From NCBI GenBank assembly GCA_026225945.1, contig JAMJFZ010001816.1, positions 2,487,501 to 2,551,500 of the forward strand: a stretch of DNA of 64,000 nucleotides, read 5' to 3'. A program made the position numbers and the translations under genes. The stretch's first letter is position 1. Each line of letters begins with the position of its first letter. Positions 11,642-23,600 of this stretch are shown piece after piece. The notes under the pieces were generated by a model. The model saw nothing but the letters and a program-made list of their open reading frames with translations, was not told the DNA's origin and did not search any database. Origin of the DNA: Cricetomys ansorgei (taxonomy: Eukaryota; Chordata; Mammalia; Rodentia; Nesomyidae).

Positions 11642-14600
11642 ATGGGAGATGTCAGCGAATTAAAAATGCAAATAACACCTGAAACTCCTGGAAGGATTCC
11701 CGTTTTAAATCCCTTTGAAAGTCCTAGTGATTATTCTAATCTCCATGAACAAACCCTTGCCAGTCCTTCTGTCTTTAAATCCACAAAACTACCAGTAAGT
11801 TTTTCTTGCCTAATGTTTACAAGTGATTTTTAAATGGAAGTAACTGCAAATGGTTTTATATTTAAATATACAGAAGAAGCAAGATCACCTGATTTTTCTA
11901 ATCATTCTTTCAGCAAACATGAGCTCTTCCGTGTCAGGTCTAGTGAACAAGGTACGATCACTTGGTACAGACTCTTCAGGAACTTCCACAACAACACAGA
12001 AGCAGCTAACTTATACTTGAGAACCAGACAGGCTTTGCAAGTCGCCTGGTCACAGCTGAACTACTCATATGCACCTCAGATCAAAAAAGCAGCCAAGGAC
12101 AATATGGAGACAAACATGGCTGTGATCTAATGAGAAATTGTGGACACTGAAATTTCAACTTCATATTTTTCTGCCTTGAAATACTAATGCCTTTGTTTAC
12201 TTGTTCCCAGCCATTTAAACACATTAGCATCCTATTAATGCTTGTAGAGTACTTATTATAAAAGGAAGCCGACTCCTATACTATTGGAATAAACTCAACG
12301 AAATGAGCAATTTGATTTCATTCACACAAATAGTGAATTATGTGTGTTTATCAGAAGGGTGGTACAGAAGGAAATGCGCTCTCTCGGAAATCAGGGAAGG
12401 GTTCATCACCGTACCTTTTTTTTTTTTTTTTTTTAACCTGTTACTTGCCACACTGGTGAGGTTCTTTTGATCTGCCAACCGCCCTTACCTAGAAAAACTA
12501 TAAAACTACATGTGTTGGCTACTTTTATGTCAGCGTGACACAAGCTATTGTCATCTGAGAGGGGGCCTCCGTTTAGAAAATGATTCCATAAGATCTGACT
12601 ACAGCCATACCTTAAAGACATTTTCTTAATTAGTCATATGGAAGAGGCCAGTCCATTGTAGGTGATGCTGTTCTCCAGCTGGTGGTACTAGGTGCTCTAA
12701 GAAAGCAGGCTGAGCAAGCCATGTGGAGCAAACCAGTTAGCAGTATCCCTTCGTGACCTCTGCATCAGCTCCCGCCTCCAGATTCCTGCCCTGTTTATGT
12801 TGCCATCCTGACTTCCTTTGATGATGAATAGTGTAGGCCAAATAAACCCTTTTCTCCCCATTGCTTTTGGTCATGTTGTTTCATCAGAGCAGTAGTAACT
12901 CTAAGACACCAGGTCACTGTTTCTACTGCATTTTATATCAGTTCAGACAGCGAGGTGTGCTTGAGCCATATCCAGTCTATATGGAATCACTTCATTAATT
13001 TGGCCTCACAACATTAATTGACTCATAATAAGTTTAGCTATTTTTTAGTTTTAATCAAAAGTTAAATAACGGAGGCTGGGAAGATAGCTCAGTTGGTAGC
13101 ATGCTTGCTGTTTGCCATGCTAGCACAAGGACATCATTTAGATCCCCGGAGATGCCCATGGAAAAATGCCACTAGTGATGAATATTTGAAATCCTAGTGC
13201 AGGGGAGATGGAATCAGGCAGATCCTTGGGGCTCACTACCTAGCCAGCCTAGATTATTAATTTGAGACATCAATGCCCATGACAGACCCTGTCTCAAAAA
13301 ACAAGAGAGACAAGCTTGAGGAACGACACCCGAGATTGACCTCTGGCCTCCCTGTGCGTGCATACTCACACATTCACACACACACACTTGTACCCACACA
13401 AATATTGACATGATTATACACACAATAATAAAAGAATGATTGTAGTTAAATTGTAATTTAAACTTCAAAGCCAGAAAATAGCATCTTGCCCTCCCTGTCC
13501 CATGAATATGTTGGTAATTAAAGGTTTTGATTTGAGTAAGATTTGAGGCCAGCTGAATAGTTAAGTATGGAAAGCAGCCCTGGATATCATTCTTTTTCTT
13601 TTGTTTTTTGGACAGTTTCTCTGTTGTAATGCTGGCTGTCCTGGAACTCCCTCTGTAGAACATGCTGGTCTTGAACTCACAGAGATCCACCTGTCTCTGC
13701 CGCCAGAGTGCTGGGATTAAAGGCATATGCCACCACCACCTGGCATTCTTAAACGTTTTAAGGATCATTTATCTCATGGGGTGTTGGAGCTACCTCTACA
13801 GCTAGGACTTGAAGTTCATTCTTAGTGACAGTAAAGGCTCTCAACCTTTGGTGATTGAAGTTTTTAATTTCTCATGGGCATGGTTTCTCCGTGATGAGTG
13901 CTAATTGTGGTATTTCTATACCTTTATACTATGTGATTTTTTAGTGTTGTGCCATTTTTTAAGGTACTCAGAAGTTTGTGATATTTTAAGAGATAACATG
14001 AGACAGGTTGACTTGGTGTGATTTGGTTACCGTTTGCCATTTAATTCAGAGTGATAGATATAAATAATTTTAAAAATCATTAAATATATACATAATATAT
14101 ATTAATGTATATTAGTATATTAAACATATATTATTATTTTATAGTCACATGTAGTTTTGAAGGTAACAATTGGGTGGCATTTTGATAACTTTTAATTTGG
14201 TGACTATTTTATTTTGCTTTTATATGTGTATATAAACTTATCTTTACTTTCTTTTATTAAGACTCCAGGGGAATTTAGGTGGTCTATCGATCAGCTGGCT
14301 ATAATAAATCCTGTAGAAATAGACCCAGAGGAGATTCATCGTCAGGCTTCCTACTTAAGTCGTTCTCGGTAAGTTTTTCTTTCTTGTGCTTATGTATAGT
14401 GCTGTTAGGTAAAGAGAAATGAGAACTTCTAAAAACCGATTATTTGTATATGTAAAAGTATCTAGAAAGAAAAAAAATTAATGTGTATTCTTTTTCTTTC
14501 TGAGTTAGTGAGTTTTAAGAATTATGTCTGGAAGGATACCTTGACTTAGAGATCCAAATCTGTGTAGGAATCCTTGTCTTGTACAACAAACTACACACAC

Positions 14601-17600
14601 ACACACACACCCCTATCCCTTCCTCACCCCAATACTCAAAACAATTCTGTCTCCCTAGCACTTGGTTAGATGGAAAAGCCTTTTAACATTTGTACCCTTG
14701 TCGGTAGTTGTGGCTTCTGATATGCTTGGTTGGTGTCTCGGGGATAAGACAAGATTCTGTTCAGTTGCTGTCTGTCTAGGGAAATCTAAAAACCCTCTAA
14801 CAAGTTAAGACACACTGAATTGCAGCAGCATGTATTTACTGACAGCGGAGAGCTTTGCAGGCCTCATTCCGCTTTCACACAGATCATCAAGTAGTGTGAA
14901 TTCTTAAAAAAGTTACTGTTTATTAATACAGTGTCTGAGTGGAAGTGCACACTCACAGTGTGTGGGTATGGAAGTAAGGGCAGTCTTTGGGAGTTGGTCT
15001 CTCATCCCCCCTTGGAGTTCAGACTTCAGTCTCAGGTAGTGAGGCGTACATGACAAGTGCTTTTACCTGATGAGCCGTATCGCCGGCCCGTAAATTCTAC
15101 TTCCTTTAATTCTGCCTGTCACTTGCTTTTGTCGATGTGTTGTGCATTTTTCAAACTCCTCAGGCTTGTGCTGTTCGATGATGCTTGCTGTAGTGAGAGC
15201 ACGCACTTCACTAGTGGACCTGAGCGAGATTTTTAATTAACAGATTGCTAACCAGTAATACTTATAGTTTAAAGAACCTTTATTTTATAGTCCGATTTTT
15301 TTCTTTTTTTTTTCTTTTATTGCAAATAGATTTTTTTCTCTCACATAATATATCCTGAATATGGTTTCCCCTCTCTCTACTCTTCTCAGCACCCCCCCAG
15401 GCCCTTTCTGTTCTCATTAGAAAAGAAACAGGCTTCTAAGGGAAAATAATAAAATATAATAAGGTAAAACCAAAACTAACACATTGGGGTTGAAGTAAAC
15501 AACAAACAAATGGAAGGAAAGAGCACAAGAGAAGACACAAGAATCAGTGTTTGCACGGGTAGGAATCCCATAAAAACACTAAACTGGAAGCCATAATATA
15601 TATGCATAGGACCTGGTTTAGACCCCTCCAGGCCTTGTGCATGCTGCTTCAGTCTCTGAGTTCATATGTGCATCGGTCATGATGATTTAGAGGGTCTTGC
15701 TTTCTTGGTGTCCTCCATCCCCTCTGGCTCTTGTACTCTTTCTGCCTCCACTTCTGCAGGGTTCTTTAGCCCTAAGGGGTGGGATTTGATGGAGACATTC
15801 CATTTATGTCTGAGTGTTCTAAGGTCTCTTGCATAATGTCTGGATGTGAGTCTCTATTGTTCCCGTCTGCCACAAGAGGAAGTTTCTCCGATGATGGCTG
15901 AGCATGGCTTATAGTCTGATTTTTTTCTTTCGTTTTTTAATTCTTTGCTTGTTTGAGACAAGGTTTCTCCGTTGTAGCTCTGGCTGTCCTGGATCTCACT
16001 CTGTAGACCAGGCTGGTCTCGAACTCACAGAGATCTATATAACTCTGCCTCCTAATTGCTGGAATTAAAGGTGTGCACTACCACTGCCCAGTGGCTCTGT
16101 TTTTTTTTTTTTTTTTTTAATATTTGAAAAATAATCAAATATGTGGCTTGCCCAGTGTTTAACTTTCTGTTTTAAGATGTATTGTTTGTCCAAAGCAATG
16201 AAATCTTTTCCACATGGACTTTAAAATTCATTCACAGAAATATGCTCGTCTTACGATGTTCTTCCAAACACTTGTCTAACTTCCTACTCCATTTCTCTCT
16301 GCTTGGTATTCTGATGACCATTTGCTCATAATTAATACCCACCTGAATTGTTATACAAAGGGAATAGGCTGAAGATAAAGCATACAGGATTTTAAATTTT
16401 AAGTAATACCTTCTATAGAGAAGATTAGAAAAATTCAAATGAGTTCATTAGTAATTTTTTTGTCCCCCACATTCTGTCTACTTTATTTTTTGCCTTATCT
16501 CTTCAATATATTGAATTACGGTCAATTGTGATACCATCAGACAAGAGATACTTCCTGAGCAATACAAGGCACTGTACATTATCCCTGCCCCAAAGAGCTA
16601 AGTAGACAATTTGGCCACACTTGTAATATGTCTTGCAAAAATAAGGGGTGTGTTATCTGGCTAAGTTTAGAAAGAGAGTTTTGTTGTATTTTAGTAGATA
16701 GATTTGTTATATGGGGAGGAAAGTGGGAGTATATTCTAATGTTAATTTACTGATACAGTTAATCGATTGGTTATAAGGCTTCTACCAAAGAAAGTGAAAA
16801 TACTCTCAGCAGAGTATGTTGATTCCTTCTTAGAAACAAGCAATGGCCTCTGATACCTCTTTGCTAACCAGAGCCGTCTCAGGCCTTTGTTCTTCGTTAT
16901 GTCGTAGCGCACGCTGGTATGTTAGAAGTGGAAACGTCAGTTTTCAGAGCACTTGCCCCTGTGTGCATCGTTTGTGTGGAGAAGTGGACTAGTCAGAGTA
17001 CTTTGCCCTATGTGTCACCTGAGAATTTTTGATTCCAGCAATTAAATGATTCCAACGATCAGCTGAATATTTCAGGCTTGAGCTCCTCTGATGAAATAGC
17101 AGGTTTTGGAATGGGATGAAGCTAGATTGGAACTTACTGTAAACCGAAATTAATTCATGTACGGTCATTTTGATAAGGTTATAATATGACCTCAATAGTG
17201 AAGTCAACTGAGTTATTAGACTAAAAATGCCTGTCATCCGAGCTAGGGCATGTGGATCGTCATCACAGTTTATTTTCTCATAATTCCCCTAAGTGAAAAA
17301 TTCATTTATCTTAAGTTTCTGAAGTGCATATACCCACATACAAAGTCCTTTTTTTTTTTTTCCTTTACTTTAAAGCAAGAACAGAATACAAGAATAGTAC
17401 TGAGGAAAATAAATTGAAATTGGTTTTTAAAATGTATTTACCAATTTATGGGTGGATTTTAAACATTTTTCCCTGGGACAAGCTAAAGAAGTGGTCTTAC
17501 AAGGCTAATTGCCACATTCTTGGCAAGTGATGCCTTGTGCTTGGGACCCAACATTTTGTTTTAAATTTTATTGTGTTGTAAATTTGTGTTGTAATTGTAT

Positions 17601-20600
17601 ATTGCATTAGAACAAAAAAGTATTTATAGGGACAAAATTTTATATTGTTATATGTTTCAGAATTATTCTTTATGCTTGTCTATGGTGGTTAATTTCCTTT
17701 TAGAATAAGTTTATTCTAAAATCTTAGGATAAACCACTTGTAGTTAAATTGGTGTAATAGAAGGAAAGAGAATTTGGACAGCGGCTAGTTTTCTGTCAAA
17801 TGAAATACTTCATTTCTATTGCTTAAAGCTCTTTATTTAAATCATATCATTGGCAGTTTCTTAGATATGTCAACATAAGCCTTTTAAAAGAAAGTTTCAT
17901 TCCATCAAACTTAGACTAAGAGGAAAGTGAGTCCAATAGCTAGTGGTGAATTTCAGAATACTGCCATTAACTAAATGTTACAAGATGCCAGTTTTCCTTT
18001 TGGAATGAATTTAGCATTTGTCAGTTTTCAGTGAAGGGAATTTATTTCTTTGAAAGGTTATTATTTTTAATGTTCAATAAGCTGAAGTAATGGCCTGGTT
18101 ATTTTTCTTCTTTATCTCTGTATAGAATAGATAAAGATGTGGAAGACAAAAGACAAAAAGCCATTGAAGAGGTAACAACACTGTTCAAATCGTTAAGCCA
18201 GACAACAATGAGTTCTGCATGTATGCCCCTCCTTTAGGAAGACTTTTGAGATCCTTCACTGTTGCAGTCCCCCCCTCCCCCCAGCATCCTCCCTCCCCCA
18301 TTCCCAGAGCTCCCCTCTGGTCCTCAGCCCCCCCCCACCCCATCTATTTAAGCACCATTCTGAGCTTTATACCAGACCTTAGTTTCCAGCTCTCTCAATA
18401 TATCTCTTATTGCTCACTTGCGGTCATCTCTTGGTGCCTAGACTGATCTGGTTCCGGCCAGTGTCATTCTCTGTTCATTTCATTCTCATAGCCTAGCACA
18501 GCTTGTCATTCTTGGGCTTTCAGAATGCCCATGAGCACAAGATTCTGATTCAAGTTGGAGTTCATGTAAAGGGAGCTGAGTGTTTTTAGTCCTCCAGTCT
18601 AGTTTGGCACACACATGATTTTGTCTTTTGTTAATATTTAAGGATTTTTTTAAAGATTTAGAATATATTTCATAAAATGGCTTACCGCCAAGTACAAAGG
18701 TAAGGTTTTAGTTTTGGTTTTTTAGTAAAAACAATGAAGCCATGTTTTTTTACCTTTTTGTTTTTATTTTATTTTTCCCTTCCTAAATTCCTTCTTGTAG
18801 AGCATAAGGAATACCCAGTCTGTCTTCAGAAAGGCTTTATGTTATAGCTACATTTTTTGAGCTTTTCTTCTTTCCCTCTAGTCTCCATTACACATTCTAT
18901 TCCTTAGCTATACTTGGCTCCTCTGTACTCCAAAAGATTTGTACTGATGGCCTGCCCTGGAGTCAGGTGACTGTCCCCTCCTTGATTTTTCTAACATAGG
19001 TATTGCCTGTCCCCTGTACTTCAGATTCCAGCCTTATCTTAGGAAATGCTATAATGGTTAGTCCTGACAAGCCTTGTTTACCTCTTTATCTCTAGCTTTA
19101 AATTCCCACTGTTCTGCAATCACCTAATTCTTCCCTAAATGAATATCTCAGGTCTTTCTAATTTTCCAACATTTTGGAAAATATCATTTCTTTTTAGAAT
19201 CCTTGAAGTTATTTCAAGGAGAGCTCAGCAGGTAAACACATAAGAGAATAATATCAGAGTGAAGATCAGGATTAGTATTGTCATATACAAAGTATATTTT
19301 ATATATACATTTCAAAAGTAAATCTGTCAAATGTAAAGAGAAAACAAAAGCTGCCGTTCTCTTCCAGTCTCTGAAGGAAACTACAGTTACCTTTCCTGTG
19401 GATTTGGGATTAATTTTATGTACACAATAGCATGCATACTTTAAGTATGTTAGATACAAAGGTTCATTCTCCTTTGGTTTAGCATCTTGTTTTTATTATT
19501 TATATATTTTTATTTTTGCTTGATCTCTTTTAGATTTTTAAATCACCTGTACAGATTTTTTAATTTTAGAAAGAATACCTAAGTATGTCTTGTTGGATGT
19601 TCTGTTCTGTTCCTTGTCTTTATATCAAAGTGTTGTAGTCTATTTATGTGCTTCATGTACTTGTAGGGGACTTGCTAAGCCATGGGCTTTGTGGATCCAA
19701 GTCTGGCTGGGTTTTGCCATATTGCCTTCCTAAGAGACGAAACCATTTATGCTCCTTGTTTATCATGCTGCTGCTTGTTTTTTTTCCTCTCTGCAATCCT
19801 GATTATTATCTAATTTTCAAATGTCTGGGCTCTACTTATTATTTTAAATGCCATCATATTTGGGTTCTATTTAATGTTGAGTGCTACTGTTAGCCGTGTG
19901 TGACATTCCTAAGTCGTTGGGTTCTTTACAGTTCTTCTGCAATGATTCTATACCATCATCTCTTTCCATCCCGTTTTATTTCGTGTATTTTCCTTACAGA
20001 CTCATCATTGCTTTAGTTAAGGAAGTTAACTCTTTTCTATTTGTAACAGAGTAGAAAGAAAATGTTTTACCCTGAAAATAAACAGAAGGGAAAAGTACTG
20101 CATTAGGAGCAAAAGGCATAGCCAGAGATAGATAGATAGATAGATAGATAGGTAGGTAGGTAGATATAGATGAATAGATGGTGGATGATAGATGGATAGA
20201 GATAGATGATGGATGATAGATGGGTAGAGAGAGAGATGGATGGATAGATGATGGATGGATAGAGATAGGTAGATAGTTACATACATAGATGGATAGGTAG
20301 ATAGATACATAGATGGATAGGTAGATGGATAGATATAGATAGATAGATGGATAGGGAGATGTAGATAGATGTTTTTTGTTTGAGTAGAGTGTCTAGTGAC
20401 ATGAAGGTACATGTGTAACAACTGGCTGTCTTTGTAGACCTAGTATGGTTTCTGTGATTGCTGATACCCATAATATAAATACTCCCAACGATAGCCAACT
20501 ACTTCCAGCTGCCAATATGATATCACTGAGTGGGAAAGTGCAATTGCACACCCCAGTGAGACAGATTCCACCACATATATGCAGAAGGTGTAATTAACCT

Positions 20601-23600
20601 CAAGAGCACAGATGCTGGTAGAGGTATAGTGGTTTATAAGTATGCATTTGGAATCATTCAGTGTAATTTATTTAATTATAAACTTATATAGTTTTATTTT
20701 TGGTATTGTTTTAACAAAGGTTATTCAGATTCCTGAAAATTTGGTAATCAGATCTTGAGAGCCAGTACAGGCTAAGTCCAGCATACCATTTACTTATTTG
20801 TATACTTCTGTCTCCACTTACTCCTTTCTTCCTAACCTTTTGTTTGTCACCACCCCCAAAACAATTAGGCCAAGAAATGACAAGTAATATACCTATGAGT
20901 AATACCCTCAGTTTGTTTACAAGTTTCAAATTTAAATGTTGATTTAAAGTATTACGACTTCTTCTTATGTGAACTTTTCATTTCTTCCCCTTTAACGTCA
21001 CTCAATTATGTTGAATATTAACATTTAAAAATGACTGTTAGTATATATGACACATTTGATGGTTATTTGAAAATAATACAGATACTTTTTTCCGTTTGTG
21101 GGGAGTTTAAGCCTAATCGTACAAATTGAATTTTCCCAGTTTTTCACTAAAGATGTCATTGTACCCTCTCCCTGGACGGATCATGACGGGAAACAGCCTA
21201 TAGAGCTTCGTCCCAGTAAATGTGAGTATTCCATATGCAAAACCCAGGGACTAAGTAAATGTAGGTATTCCATGTACGAAACCCGGGAACTAAGTAAATG
21301 TGAGTACTCCACGTGCAAAACCCAGGGACTAAGTAAATGTGAGTACTCCACGTGTAAAACCCAGGTATTAAGTAAATGGGGGTACTCCATGTGCAAAACC
21401 CAGGGACAGTAAGTAAATGGGGGTATTCCACATGCAAAACCCAGGGACTGTAAGTAAATGGGGGTACTCCACATGCAAAACCCAGGGACTATAAATAAAT
21501 GGGAGTACTCCACATGCATCTCCAAAACCAGTGACTGTAGAGCAACATAGTGAAGTATCCACTTACCAGCTTTGGGTTGGAGCCTGCTTAAAATTAAATT
21601 TCTAAATGATGAGATTAACTCCTTTTCAAGTAAAGATGAAAATGTAATTGAAATATGTTTGAGTTTTCCTTTGCTGTTTTTTGCTGTTGTCTTCAGAAAG
21701 CAATTTTTTCCTTTTTGACCATTGTGAGTACTAATCCTAAAGATGCCTATAGAGGCTTCATAAGTGTAGATAGTTGGCTTTAAATACAGAATTGAATTAT
21801 GAATGCCATTGTCAGTTATATTTTGGAGTATTTTAAATATTTTAAAGTCGCTTAGGTTTTTGAAAGTTCCCTCTCCCACCAGGCAGTGGTTGTCTTATAT
21901 TTGCTCTCACTATCCTTTGTATTTTGAGCCATGCTGGGGATCAAACCTAGGGCCTGTGCATGTTAGGTAAGCATAAGTATTATTTCGGCTCAGTTTTAGA
22001 GGTTTCAGTCCTCATTTTCATACAATGTATCTGGATAGCACCCTCCTCCCATTCCTACCTGTTTCACCCTCCCACCCCTGTGCCCTTGAAATGAAAATTT
22101 AAGTCCAGCTAGTGTGGCAGGAATATGGATTACAGTCATCACCACAGTTCCTGAAGCAGCATGCTACTCTGATGATGGACATTCATCAACCCATACTAGC
22201 CTGAGACCAAACATGATGAAGTTTGACCTGAACTTGGGCCTCACTGTCCAAGCCTGCAGGCACCCAGGTCTCTGGCAGGAACCCAGACATCAAGCAGGCA
22301 CCAAGACACCCCAATATCCTGCAAGCACCAGGGCATCCCATGGGCACCTGGACATCCTGTAAACTCCAGGACCTACCTCAGGCACCAGGGCATCTCACAG
22401 ACACCCAGACTTCTGCAGGCACCAGGACCTCCTGCAGGCACCAGGGCATCCTGTAGATGCCTGAGCATCATGCAGACACTGGCCAACCCACAAATACCTG
22501 AACATCATGCAAAGCACCCTGATACCACACAGGAACCTGGCCATTTGGGGAAAAGTAAATAGCAGAAACTGTTTGAGATATATTGGCCTTATTTGCTCAT
22601 TCAACAATGAACAATATATACATATCAAAATAATCACATTATATACAAAAACCATATATAATTATTTGTCATTAAAAACTAATAATTTCATGGTACCTTC
22701 ATATTTGGTATGTTAATCTCTTGGTTTTATCCTTAAATTATGAAAGCCTCCAGTGTGTATGTAGTTTTACTTGGAAACATGTAACCCTAAATTAAATAAA
22801 TATAAAATTATGATTTTCTACTTAAACTGTTTTACAGGCCTTAATAGCAATAGTGCTTCTCCTGTTGGGCAAAAGCTGACTCTTCCTTCTGAGAAATGCA
22901 ATGGTGGGTATGAACAGGGTCTGAAAAGAAACACGTCTCACGTTAAGCTACATTTGAACTAAACATAGTTCATATAGTGCCTCTTTACTTTCAAGTTAAG
23001 ACAAATTCACAAATTTGCTTTGACAATGAGCTGTATGCCAAGAGAGCTGACTTGTTAACACTGATGTGTCAGAGCAGACTGTAGTCAGCCATGTTGTAGA
23101 AATAGCAATAGAGTGTTGCTTTCTTGTTTAAAGTGTGTGAATTGTGAATTGATTTCTGGTTTAAAGAAAACAAATGATTTGTTAATATGAGAAACCCCCT
23201 AGTGTCAGCTGGTATCTTGTTCAATTCCAAGTACTCACAGCCAGGAGCTAACCTCCCATTAGCAGGTTCTCACCGGGAAGGTATGAGAAATCCATGGGCA
23301 GGGCAGCATGGAATGTTTTAGAATGCACAAGTGGAATAATTCTGCTTCTTGGAGCATGCTGGGGAGATGGCTGGCCGGCAAGCACATGCTAAATTGCATG
23401 TCATGTACCTTCATTGATCTTCGCATACTTATATCTATTTGCTTATTTTCAGCTGCCTGTCAGACTTTGCTGTCTCTCCCTGTGGATTTTAATTTGGAAG
23501 CTGTATTAGGTAAATACTGTATGACTTGAACCTTTAATGACTTAAAGGTTTTCATCTTATTGGATTTTTGTAAATGGCATGGTAGTGGTGCCTTTCTTTA

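Noticed and set aside
13214..13768. 184-codon minus-strand open frame
   Set aside because: It spans a B4-type SINE and a B1 SINE; the protein is translated repeat.
20026..20421. 131-codon minus-strand frame rich in Tyr, Leu, Ser and Ile
   Set aside because: Translation of the GATA microsatellite, not a gene.
21215..21540. Regular direct repeats that might suggest a CRISPR array
   Set aside because: The repeats are contiguous without unique spacers and the genome is mammalian, so this is a minisatellite.
21181..21879. 232-codon minus-strand frame with repeated [11 protein letters not shown] units
   Set aside because: Antisense reading of the 39/41-bp minisatellite; open only because part of the array is a multiple of three.
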